A DNA stretch of 8,529 bases from JAWLGW01 sp964569055 (GCA_964569055.1 CAZMSZ010000335.1:1-8529), one strand, 5' to 3'; shown: positions 1 to 5,998, counted from the stretch's first letter. Numbers and translations: made by a program. Notes: generated by a model not told the origin, from the letters alone.

Positions 1-56
1 TGCGAGGCGCCAGGGCGCTCCGCTGGGGCGGGTTGGTGCGAGGCGCCAGGGCGCTC
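1..56. repeat. Degenerate 36-bp direct repeat (two copies at window edge)
   Basis: A 20-bp unit beginning TGCGAGGCGCCAGG is present identically at 1-20 and again at 37-56, a period of 36 bp. The 16 bp after each copy match only about half the time (ending GTTGG and GTTGC), so the array is decaying. Because the period is a multiple of three, it could be the 12-residue-repeat tail of an upstream gene. One plus-strand frame is open from the edge and stops with TAA at 83-85, but I see no other coding evidence. The array may extend to the left of the window. Confidence 0.75.
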
Positions 57-115
57 TGGTTGCCCGAGTTGCGGGCGTCTGTTAACCCAGGGGCCACACG
101 AGCCTGGAGGGGCGG

Positions 116-808
116 ATGCCGACTGCGCTGATCACGGGGGCGAATCGGGGGCTGGGGCTGGAGTTCGTCCGGCAGTACGCCGGCGAGGGGTGGCGGGTGC
201 TCGCCTGCTGCCGGGAGCCTGGGCGGGCGACGGCGCTGGCGGAGCTGGCGGACGGGTCGGGCGGGAAGGTCAGCGTGCACCGGGTGGACGTGGCCGACCG
301 CGGGAGCGTGGACTTGCTGGCGCGGGAGCTGGCGGGGACGGCGATCGACCTGCTGCTCAACAACGCGGGGACGTTCGGGGACCGCAAGGGGCTGGGCGAG
401 CTCGACTACGACACCTGGCTCGCCACGCTCGCGGTGAACACGCTCGGGCCGGTGAAGATGACCGAGGCGTTCCGCGAGCACGTGGCCGCGAGCGACGCGA
501 AGCTCGTGGTGCAGATCACGAGCAAGATGGGGAGCATCGCGGACAACACCAGCGGCGGGGGCTACGTCTACCGCAGCAGCAAGGCCGCGCTCAACATGGC
601 GAACAAGAGCCTGGCGCTCGACCTCGTCCCGCAGGGGATCACGTGTGTGGTGCTCCACCCGGGCTGGGTCGTGACGGACATGGGCGGGCCGAGCGCGCCG
701 CTCCAGCCGGCCGAGAGCGTGGGCGGCATGCGCAAGGTGATCGCGCGGCTGACGACCGCCGACGCGGGGCGGTTCTTCGACTACGCGGGCGCGGAGATCC
801 CCTGGTAG
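116..808 (+). CDS. Short-chain dehydrogenase/reductase (C-factor-like SDR)
   Basis: A 230-residue classical SDR, a cytoplasmic NAD(P)(H)-dependent oxidoreductase of unknown substrate. The Rossmann cofactor motif TGANRGLG is at residues 7-14, and an aspartate in VDV (D59) sits where the adenine is held. NNAG is at 82-85 and the structural Asn at N109. The catalytic set is S140 (in TSKMGS), Y152 and K156 (YRSSK), followed by the HPGWVVTDMG segment after the active site. Length and the compact C-terminus match the CsgA/C-factor-like branch of small SDRs. The ATG at 116 is favoured because a GGAGG Shine-Dalgarno lies at 106-110, five bases upstream. The gene converges on the diiron gene with only 7 bp between stop codons. 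Members of this branch act on varied carbonyls, and some myxobacterial ones have signalling roles, so no substrate is assigned. Confidence 0.93.
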   Translation: MPTALITGANRGLGLEFVRQYAGEGWRVLACCREPGRATALAELADGSGGKVSVHRVDVADRGSVDLLARELAGTAIDLLLNNAGTFGDRKGLGELDYDTWLATLAVNTLGPVKMTEAFREHVAASDAKLVVQITSKMGSIADNTSGGGYVYRSSKAALNMANKSLALDLVPQGITCVVLHPGWVVTDMGGPSAPLQPAESVGGMRKVIARLTTADAGRFFDYAGAEIPW

Positions 809-815
809 CGGCGGG

Positions 816-1790
816 TTAGGCGAACGCCGGGAGGGGCCCGCCGTGCGCTCGCTCCCGGCGCAGGACCTGATCGACGATGCGGTCCATGGTCGGGACCAGC
901 GAGCGCATGCGCTCGGTCGAGACCAGGGCGTCGCCGCCGCACTCCTGGATGCGGCGCTCGTGGTCCTCGATCAGGTCGATCAGGAGGTGCAGGTGGTCGA
1001 TGCCCATCCGCTCCTGGTCGGCCTGGTGGTACTTGACCGAGCCGTACAGCAGCGCCAGCCAGGCGAGCTGGCGGATGCGGAGCTGGGCCTTGATCCGGCG
1101 GGGGAGGCGACGCAAGAGCTCGGGCAGGTAGAGCACGCCGAAGCCCACGTGGCGCGACTCGTCGCGCACGATCGCCTCGATCGGCTCGCCGATGGCGCGG
1201 TAGCCGCGCTCGCTCACGTTGAGGCCGGAGCGGAGCTCGCGCAGGATCGTGCGGAAGCAGGCCAGGGCCAGGCCCTCGACCAGCATGTTCATGCCGATCA
1301 GCTTGGCCTCGGTCCGGCGGGCCCGGTAGATGTCGCCGAGGAACGCGTTCAGGAACGGGTTCATCGGATGGACGCGGTCGATGAACCCGAGGATCTCCTC
1401 GAACACCTCCACGTGGCGCGCCTCGTCCATGACCTGCGTCGCGAGGAACTTCGAGGCCTCGTTGGTCGGCATCAGCGGGACGAGCTGGGCGGAGATCACC
1501 TTGGCGCCCTGCTCGCCGTAGTAGAACGAGCTGAAGCAGCGCGCGGCGGCGCAGCGGACCTCGTCCTCGACGCCGAGCCACTCGTTGAGGTCGATCCCCT
1601 CGCGCGAGCGGGGGAAGAAGTGCTGGCGCCGGTCGTCGAGGTTCCACTGGTCGCGCTTGGCGAGCCCGTACAGGCGGGCGACCTTGCGGTTGTGGACCTC
1701 GACGTCGAGGCGGAAGCGGGCGCCGCCGAGCGCGTCGAGGACGTGTGTGAGCACCGGCTCGAGCGTCGACCGGATCGAGAAGGTCATCAT
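816..1790 (-). CDS. Ferritin-like diiron oxygenase (AurF/R2-like)
   Basis: A 324-residue, mostly helical soluble protein. It carries two copies of the diiron signature E-X(28-37)-D-E-X2-H known from the N-oxygenase AurF and related ferritin-like oxidases. In copy 1, E93 (YYGEQ) is followed 28 residues later by DEARH (D122, E123, H126). In copy 2, E172 (VEGLA) is followed 37 residues later by DESRH (D210, E211, H214). All expected carboxylate and histidine iron ligands are therefore present. The family activates O2 for N-oxygenation, desaturation or hydroxylation; the substrate here is unknown. Two adjacent ATGs (1790, 1787) are possible starts with no strong Shine-Dalgarno, and no ATG, GTG or TTG lies just upstream in frame. 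The gene follows the kinase by 59 bp, a gap that holds a repeated CAGCTTA heptamer (1797-1803, 1824-1830) and a CTCGGG/CCCGAG inverted repeat (1810-1815, 1831-1836). It may be cotranscribed with the kinase or have its own promoter there. Confidence 0.88.
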   Translation of the reverse strand: MMTFSIRSTLEPVLTHVLDALGGARFRLDVEVHNRKVARLYGLAKRDQWNLDDRRQHFFPRSREGIDLNEWLGVEDEVRCAAARCFSSFYYGEQGAKVISAQLVPLMPTNEASKFLATQVMDEARHVEVFEEILGFIDRVHPMNPFLNAFLGDIYRARRTEAKLIGMNMLVEGLALACFRTILRELRSGLNVSERGYRAIGEPIEAIVRDESRHVGFGVLYLPELLRRLPRRIKAQLRIRQLAWLALLYGSVKYHQADQERMGIDHLHLLIDLIEDHERRIQECGGDALVSTERMRSLVPTMDRIVDQVLRRERAHGGPLPAFA

Positions 1791-1849
1791 AGCTTTCAGC
1801 TTAGCCAGGCTCGGGAATGTGCGCAGCTTACCCGAGGGGCCGGACCGAT

Positions 1850-3562
1850 TCAGCTGCCGCCGAGGGCGGCGGCGGCCGCACGGTCGCGGGCGGCGCCCTC
1901 GGCGTCGCCGCGGCGCTCGCGCAGGCGGGCGCGCGCCTCGAGCGCCGCCTTGTCGCCCGGCAGCAGCTCCACCGCCCGGTCGAAGGCGCGCCCGGCGCCC
2001 TCGACGTCGCCCACGAGGTCGAGCGCCATGCCGGCCTTGAGCTCCGCCTGGCCGGCCTTGGTGCGCCACTCCTGCACCTCGCGCCGCGCGCGCATGGCGG
2101 TGATCGCCCAGCCCGCGCCGAGCAGCGCCGCGGCGAGCGCGAGCAGTGCCACCGTCGCCGCGACCAGCCGGCGGTCCCCCGGAGGAGCGGTCGGCGTCGC
2201 GGACGCCTCGCGCGGCGCCGGCGCGGCGGCGGCCGTCTCCGGCGGGCGGGCCGCCGCGGCGGCGGCCGCCGCGACGCGCCGCTGGACCGCCGGCTCGAGC
2301 TCGGCGCTGCGGACGAACAGCTCCTCCATCTCCTCCTGGCTCTGGGGCACGCGCACGTCGCGGCCGGCCAGGAAGGCCTCGATCTCCTGCGCGAACGCCT
2401 CGGCGGAGGGCTGCCGCTCCGCCGGGTCCTTGGCCACGGCCCGGTCGATCAGCTTCGCCAGGCGCGGGTCGATCCCGCTCGCCTGCTCCGCCACCGGGAT
2501 CGGGGGCTCGCGCACCAGGCGCACGATCATGTCCTCGTCGTCGGGGTCGCCGTAGGGCAGCTTGCCGCGGGTCAGCGACTCGTAGAGCGCCACGCCCAGC
2601 CCGTACACGTCGCAGCGGTGGTCGAGCGCCCGCGCCCCCTTCGCCACGTACTCCGGCGCCATGTAGGCGAGCGAGCCGAGGACCTCGCCCTCGTTGGTGA
2701 GCGCCATCGTCTCGTTGGTGGTCTTCTTGGCGATCCCGAAGTCGACCAGGAACGCCTTGCCCGCGCGGTCGATCACGATGTTGGCCGGCTTGACGTCGCG
2801 GTGGAGCAGGCCGCGCCCGTGCGCGTAGTGCAGCGCCCGCGCGACCTGCGCCATGACCTGCAGCACGTGCTCGCTCGCCATCGCCCCGCGCAGCGTGAGC
2901 GCGTCGAGCGAGATGCCGGCCACGAAGTCCATGGCCATGTAGGTCAGGCCGTTGGTCGTCTCGATCGCGTGCGCCTGCACGATGTGCTCGTGCCGCAGCT
3001 GCGCGATCGCCTGCGCCTCGCGGCGGAAGCGGTGCTTGTCCTCCTGGCTGACGTCGTCGTAGGGGCGGAGGAACTTGAGCGCCACGTAGCGCTGGAGGTT
3101 CGCCTCCCAGGCCTTGTAGATCACCCCCATCCCGCCGCGGCCGACCTCGCCCAGGATCTCGTAGCGCCCGATCCGCGGGTTGCGCTGGCGGTACTCGTGG
3201 AGCAGCCGCTGTGCCTGCGGGCCTGCCGCCCCGACGATCGTGTCCTCGACGGTGAGCGGCGCGTCGGCCTGGCTCGGCTGGAGCCGCCGGTTGCAGCGGA
3301 GGCAGGTCCCGTGCCCCTGGAAGTGGAGCGCGTTGTAGCGCGTCTCGCACAGCTCGCACTCGACGACGGTGATCCCCTGCCGCTGGAGCAGGCGCCGGAT
3401 CGCCTCGCGCGGGCAGCGTGTGTAGTCGACGAGCAGCTCGCCCAGCCGGCGGAAGTCCCCTTCCAGGTAGTTCTGCCGCTGGAAGCGGAGCGCCTCGTCC
3501 AGGCGCCGACCGTCGACCAGTCGCGCCTGCAGCGCCAGCTCGCCCAGGGTGGGGACGTTCAT
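1850..3562 (-). CDS. Membrane Ser/Thr protein kinase with N-terminal zinc ribbon
   Basis: A 570-residue Hanks-type kinase with an unusual domain order. Residues 1-60 form a small helical region with the LGELAL...LGELLVD pattern, resembling the N-terminal domain of type IV pilus/secretion ATPases. A four-cysteine zinc ribbon follows (C69, C72, C87, C90). The kinase domain spans about 134-398: glycine loop G141-x-G-x-x-G146, K163, helix-C E182, HRDVKPAN at 254-261, DFG at 274-276, APE at 302-304, D318 and R383. All catalytic residues are intact. An Ala/Pro-rich linker (about 428-462) precedes one membrane helix (about 466-489), and residues 504-565 look like one or two TPR-like helical pairs. 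This implies a cytoplasmic kinase and an extracytoplasmic tail. The ATG at 3562 has GAGG directly abutting it rather than correctly spaced, so translation may be weak or the start slightly wrong. It lies 178 bp downstream of the CarF-like gene. Confidence 0.95.
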   Translation of the reverse strand: MNVPTLGELALQARLVDGRRLDEALRFQRQNYLEGDFRRLGELLVDYTRCPREAIRRLLQRQGITVVECELCETRYNALHFQGHGTCLRCNRRLQPSQADAPLTVEDTIVGAAGPQAQRLLHEYRQRNPRIGRYEILGEVGRGGMGVIYKAWEANLQRYVALKFLRPYDDVSQEDKHRFRREAQAIAQLRHEHIVQAHAIETTNGLTYMAMDFVAGISLDALTLRGAMASEHVLQVMAQVARALHYAHGRGLLHRDVKPANIVIDRAGKAFLVDFGIAKKTTNETMALTNEGEVLGSLAYMAPEYVAKGARALDHRCDVYGLGVALYESLTRGKLPYGDPDDEDMIVRLVREPPIPVAEQASGIDPRLAKLIDRAVAKDPAERQPSAEAFAQEIEAFLAGRDVRVPQSQEEMEELFVRSAELEPAVQRRVAAAAAAAARPPETAAAAPAPREASATPTAPPGDRRLVAATVALLALAAALLGAGWAITAMRARREVQEWRTKAGQAELKAGMALDLVGDVEGAGRAFDRAVELLPGDKAALEARARLRERRGDAEGAARDRAAAAALGGS

Positions 3563-3644
3563 CCTCGGGAGGATACCGAACGGAGGTGGCGTGCTGCTAG
3601 AGGATCAGCGGGTCAGCCTGTGAAGAAAACACGGAATATCGACA

Positions 3645-3738
3645 GGGAATAACAATCCGAACGCCAGAATGGCTGTCGCTTACGCGACCACGCCTTGCGT
3701 CGGCGCTCGGATGGTTGTTCTCCGTTGAACGCTTTGCG
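3645..3738. other. Hairpin-rich, lower-GC intergenic element (possible structured RNA)
   Basis: The spacer between the desaturase stop and the kinase start is less GC-rich than its neighbours and full of short inverted repeats. An outer pair, AACAATCCGA (3651-3660) with TCGGAT-GG-TTGTT (3707-3719), closes around three small hairpins: GCCA/TGGC (3663-3673), GTCGC/GCGAC with loop TTAC (3675-3688) and ACGC/GCGT (3690-3700). Two more hairpins follow: GTTC/GAAC (3717-3730) and CGC/GCG (3730-3738). It could act as an RNA leader or processing site on the minus strand, a terminator for the desaturase gene, or be a mobile-element remnant. The stems are short, so function is unproven. Confidence 0.35.
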
Positions 3739-3740
3739 CT

Positions 3741-4460
3741 CTACGACCCCGCGGTCGGGGTGGGCTCGAGGGCGCCCGCCGGGGGGCGGGGCGAGCGCGA
3801 GATCCAGCGCAGCACGGCCTCGAGGCGCGGGAAGAAGCGGACGTAGTGCAGCGCCGGGTTCAGCCAGCCGGACGTGATGCAGTAGTAGGTGTCGAACGGC
3901 GGCGTGTGATGGCGGTCGTGGTGCTCGGGCCCGAGGATCAAGCCCCAGGCCTGCAGGCGCGCGATCCAGGCCGGGGGGTCCTCGAGGTGGGCCCACTTGT
4001 GGAACTGGTTGGTCATGAAGATCCAGACCATGAACCAGCCGACGAAGGCGGCCGCGACGGCCGCCCAGGCCTCGTCGCGCGCCGGGAGCAGCCACCAGCA
4101 GAAGAAGGCGGTCGGCCAGCTCACCAGGCTGTTGTTGCCGTTGGTCTCGATGAAGTCGTGGCGCGTGATCCCGCGCGGGTCGACGTGGTGCTCGCGGAAC
4201 GGGCGAATGAACGACTCGCCGAGGTAGGGCGTGCGCTCGTCGCCGAACGTGTCGCCGAGGAAGTGGACGAGCCCCGAGATGAAGTCCGCGGTCAGGAAGG
4301 CCGCGACGAGCGCCACCGGCATCCACCACAGCGCGCGCGGGTCGGCCTGCGTGCCGAGCGCGGCCTCGCGCCCGAGCAGGGCGATCGCCACGGCGAGGGC
4401 GCCGATGCTGAACACCTCGATCGCCCGGTGGACCGGCGAGTAGTCGTACGTACGGCTCAT
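3741..4460 (-). CDS. carF: CarF/TMEM189-type plasmanyl-lipid desaturase
   Basis: A 239-residue integral membrane protein of the Kua/TMEM189/CarF lipid desaturase family. Characterised members (human PEDS1, Myxococcus CarF) desaturate 1-O-alkyl phosphatidylethanolamine to the vinyl-ether plasmalogen. The family histidine-rich motifs appear in order: DFISGLVHFLGDTFG at 59-73 (H66, D70), REHHVDP at 89-95 followed by ITRHDFIETNGNN at 98-110, HKWAH at 154-158, and PEHHDRHH at 178-185 with YYCITSGWLN at 192-201. These supply the expected di-metal ligand histidines. Hydrophobic segments lie near 14-30, 45-62, 113-125 and 131-150. The third position of the usual GDN triplet region reads GNN here, a mild variant. 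The ATG at 4460 has GGGGA five bases upstream (4470-4466). It heads the minus-strand series with the kinase and diiron gene. Family assignment is strong; the exact substrate and a role in oxidative-stress signalling are inferred from homologues. Confidence 0.92.
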   Translation of the reverse strand: MSRTYDYSPVHRAIEVFSIGALAVAIALLGREAALGTQADPRALWWMPVALVAAFLTADFISGLVHFLGDTFGDERTPYLGESFIRPFREHHVDPRGITRHDFIETNGNNSLVSWPTAFFCWWLLPARDEAWAAVAAAFVGWFMVWIFMTNQFHKWAHLEDPPAWIARLQAWGLILGPEHHDRHHTPPFDTYYCITSGWLNPALHYVRFFPRLEAVLRWISRSPRPPAGALEPTPTAGS

Positions 4461-4471
4461 CGACGTCCCCG

Positions 4472-4504
4472 TGCGCGCGCCACCCGCGCGCGCGAGGGAC
4501 TATA
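4472..4504 (-). promoter_or_regulatory. Candidate -10 and GC-alternating leader hairpin for the carF-like gene
   Basis: Reading the minus strand, TATAGT (4504-4499) matches five of six bases of the sigma-70 -10 consensus. The best -35 (TTATCC-like, near 4524-4529) is weak. Transcription would start near 4492, giving a leader of about 30 nt. That leader opens with a perfect 8-bp stem of alternating G and C (4473-4480 with 4486-4493, loop of five), which ends two bases before the Shine-Dalgarno GGGGA. The hairpin could shield the 5' end or limit ribosome access. This is a candidate only, since the -35 is poor. Confidence 0.35.
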
Positions 4505-4597
4505 CCAATCGAGCCCGCGAGACGGATAAGGGACGAACCGGACCACGCAGCTCCGCGACGTCCTGTCTCGACCCTCCAGGCTGCGCGTCCGCGAGGG

Positions 4598-4603
4598 TAT
4601 ACT
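4598..4603 (+). promoter_or_regulatory. Candidate -10 element for the 4702 gene
   Basis: TATACT on the plus strand, in the context GGGTATACT, matches five of six -10 consensus bases and stands out in very GC-rich surroundings. No good -35 is visible at 16-18 bp spacing. The start of transcription would be near 4610, giving a leader of roughly 90 nt. Between this and the minus-strand -10 lies a 6-bp inverted repeat CGAGAC (4518-4523) / GTCTCG (4565-4570), which could be an operator or chance. Confidence 0.3.
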
Positions 4604-4701
4604 CCGCCGAGCTCAGCGGTTAGCCGGAGCGCGGTCCCGCTCCCGACGGCCAACCACCAACCGCCCGCCGCCGACCGCTCGCGGCGCAGGAGCGATCCAC
4701 C

Positions 4702-5031
4702 ATGACCGAGCCGACCCCCGCCCTCGCCAAGCCGTCCGACCTCGCCGCGCGCCCGGCCGGCGCCGCCGCGCAGCCGGTCCTGGGCGGCGACGCGACCGCG
4801 GTCGCCCCCGGGCGTGCGCTGCCGCCGCCCATGCACTTCGACCTTCAGGGCGGGGAGCTGGTCGAGCTGGTCGAGGACCAAGTCTTCGCGGATCGAGTGG
4901 TGGTGCGGGCGGGCGAGCGCGGGACGGCGCTGTTCCCCTCCAGCCAGGCGGCTGCGTGGGTAGTCCGCTTCCCGCGGGTCGGCCGCAAGGAGCGGGTGAT
5001 CCCGGAGCGCTTGCTGCGCGTGGTGGGCTGA
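4702..5031 (+). CDS. Small hypothetical protein with SH3-like C-terminal half
   Basis: A 109-residue protein with no firm family match. Residues 1-43 are low-complexity, Ala/Pro-rich and probably disordered. From about residue 44 (MHFDLQGGELVELVED) to the end, short hydrophobic strands alternate with a Gly turn (RAGERGTALF), then AWVVRFP and a VIPERLLRVV ending. This pattern resembles small SH3/KOW-like barrels of the DUF4926 kind, which is inference from pattern only. The reading is supported by an AGGAG Shine-Dalgarno at 4688-4692, nine bases before the ATG, a -10-like box upstream, and its position as a clean convergent partner of the HPr gene (9-bp gap). An internal ATG at codon 44 could give a shorter product of only the folded part. 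Located in the cytoplasm as far as can be seen: no signal peptide or membrane helix. Confidence 0.7.
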   Translation: MTEPTPALAKPSDLAARPAGAAAQPVLGGDATAVAPGRALPPPMHFDLQGGELVELVEDQVFADRVVVRAGERGTALFPSSQAAAWVVRFPRVGRKERVIPERLLRVVG

Positions 5032-5042
5032 TCGAGCCCGCT
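5022..5042. terminator. Short hairpin between convergent stop codons
   Basis: GGGCT (5025-5029) pairs with AGCCC (5035-5039) around a 5-base loop, and the stem can extend to 5022 and 5042 with one G-C and two G-T pairs. It covers the stop of the 4702 gene and reaches the stop of the HPr gene. It could serve as a bidirectional terminator, but there is no T-run on either side, so the assignment is weak. Confidence 0.3.
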
Positions 5043-5322
5043 AGTCGTCGACGTCGAAGCTCTCGATCACCGACGAGAGCTTCGCCACGGCTTCGTTCGC
5101 GTCCTCGCCGCGCGCGCGCAGCGTGAGGGTCGCGCCGCACTCGGCCGCCAGGGTGAGCATCCCGAAGATGCTCTTGGCGTCCACGACCTGCCCGTCCTTC
5201 TCCAGCGAGATCTCGCTGGAGAACGGCTTGGCGGTCTGCGCGATCAGCGTGGCAGGCCGGGCGTGGAGGCCGTACTTGTTCTTCAGCACGACCGAGCGCT
5301 CGGCCTCGGTGAGCGCGTTCAA
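5041..5322 (-). CDS. ptsH: HPr-family phosphocarrier protein (PTS)
   Basis: A 93-residue HPr. It accepts phosphate from PEP-dependent enzyme I on H20 (in KYGLHARPA, the site equivalent to His15) and passes it to EIIA proteins in the cytoplasm. The second hallmark is also present: S51 in KSIFGML, the position equivalent to Ser46, where HPr kinase/phosphorylase acts in organisms that have it. The start is inferred as TTG at 5322-5320, because a GGGAG Shine-Dalgarno (5333-5329) lies six bases upstream and the TTGA sequence makes a 4-bp overlap with the EIIA stop, typical of translational coupling. A GTG closer to the motif would give 82 residues but has no ribosome site. No enzyme I or permease is in the window, so the partner proteins lie elsewhere. 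Confidence 0.93.
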   Translation of the reverse strand: MNALTEAERSVVLKNKYGLHARPATLIAQTAKPFSSEISLEKDGQVVDAKSIFGMLTLAAECGATLTLRARGEDANEAVAKLSSVIESFDVDD

Positions 5323-5792
5323 GCGACGCTCCCAGCCATTTCTCGGATCGTCTCCACGACGCCGGCGGGGGTCTGCTCGTCGCGCAAGAAGCGGAGGAAG
5401 TGCTCGTTCATGCGCAGGGCCGCGAGCTTGCGCAGGATCTGCACGTGCTCGCCGGAGGTGCCCTCGCCGCCCAGGATCAAGAAGATCAGGTGGACGGGGT
5501 GGCCGTCGACCGCGTCGAAGGCGATCCCGCGCGACGAGCGGCCGAACGCGCCGGTCAGGCCGCTGACCAGCGGGGAGTCCTTGACGTGGGGGATCGCGAT
5601 CCCGTCCCCGAGGCCGGTCGAACCGCGCGCCTCGCGGTCGAGCACCGCCTTGACGATCTTCTCCTCGTCCGCGGCGTCGGCGTCGCCGCTGGCGATCACC
5701 ACGCGCGCGAGCTCGCGAATGGCCTCTTCCTTCGTCGTGGCGTTCATGTCGAGGACGACGGCGTCCTCCGAGAGGAACCCGAGCAGCTTCAT
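5319..5792 (-). CDS. ptsN: PTS EIIA domain protein (fructose/Ntr type)
   Basis: A 157-residue stand-alone EIIA of the type 2 (mannitol/fructose/nitrogen) family. The phosphorylated histidine is H69 in GLGDGIAIPHVK, the family's most conserved stretch. Other family traits are the N-terminal LLGFLSEDAVVLDM strand-helix, the KEEAIREL helix and the HLIFLILG core strand at 101-108. Stand-alone proteins of this type act as regulators (EIIA-Ntr), receiving phosphate from HPr or NPr rather than feeding a permease; here that role is inferred from the lack of EIIB/EIIC genes. The ATG at 5792 has GGGAG (5804-5800) seven bases upstream. It is the first gene of a two-gene unit with HPr, overlapping it by 4 bp. 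It could instead serve a distant fructose-type permease. Confidence 0.92.
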   Translation of the reverse strand: MKLLGFLSEDAVVLDMNATTKEEAIRELARVVIASGDADAADEEKIVKAVLDREARGSTGLGDGIAIPHVKDSPLVSGLTGAFGRSSRGIAFDAVDGHPVHLIFLILGGEGTSGEHVQILRKLAALRMNEHFLRFLRDEQTPAGVVETIREMAGSVA

Positions 5793-5814
5793 CGACTGGC
5801 TCCCTTGTTGGGCC

Positions 5815-5827
5815 CGGCATTATGCCG
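5815..5827 (-). promoter_or_regulatory. Palindrome with -10-like core before the EIIA gene
   Basis: CGGCAT-T-ATGCCG (5815-5827) is a 13-bp palindrome. On the minus strand its centre reads CATAAT (5824-5819), five of six matches to the -10 consensus, but the -35 region (TTTCCC at 5847-5842) is poor. Transcription would start near 5812 with a leader of about 20 nt. A symmetric -10 could also be an operator that controls the EIIA-HPr pair. Confidence 0.3.
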
Positions 5828-5862
5828 CACGGGGGCGGTCCGGGAAACGTCGAGGATGGGGG

Positions 5863-5888
5863 GCTTGGTCTCCAGGGGGCTCCGCCCC
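5863..5888. repeat. G-rich palindromic repeat, copy 1
   Basis: The stretch 5863-5880 (GCTTGGTCTCCAGGGGGC) matches 8306-8323 at 15 of 18 positions. It runs into a hairpin GGGGC-TCC-GCCCC (5876-5888), whose core CTCCG flanked by G and C runs is repeated at 8376-8398. This looks like a dispersed intergenic palindromic (REP-like) family rather than a one-off terminator. Confidence 0.6.
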
Positions 5889-5983
5889 GAGAGGCGGTCC
5901 CATTGCCCCTCGGGCCCGCGTCCGTGCCCGCCTTGCCGCTCGGTGGCAGGACCCCCGCACGATCGGTCGAATCGCCCGTTTGC

Positions 5984-5998
5984 GGGGCAAAAAGCCCC
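5984..5998. terminator. GGGGC-AAAAA-GCCCC hairpin
   Basis: A perfect 5-bp G-C stem with an AAAAA loop (TTTTT on the minus strand). It lies between two genes that are transcribed away from each other, so it does not sit downstream of either. It might act in the leader of the 6095 gene or be part of the local repeat cluster. Only two T residues follow on the plus strand, so intrinsic termination is doubtful. Confidence 0.25.

Noticed and set aside
1..56. CRISPR array
   Set aside because: Only two copies of a 20-bp block with 16-bp partly similar spacers; no further units or cas genes.
816..3359. A single 847-codon minus-strand frame that would join the diiron protein to an upstream region
   Set aside because: The part above 1790 is the kinase gene read in the wrong frame (Arg/Ala/Pro-rich). 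The kinase frame has a complete domain set and stops at 1850.
1817..3652. Long plus-strand open frame opposite the kinase
   Set aside because: It is an antisense shadow caused by high GC; the translation is Arg/Ala/Val-rich with no recognisable motif.
3645..3730. Possible integron attC site or tRNA cloverleaf in the hairpin-rich spacer
   Set aside because: GTTGAAC at 3724-3730 fits the GTTRRRY box, but the matching RYYYAAC partner is absent; stem and loop sizes do not fit a tRNA (3-base loops, no anticodon or T-arm).
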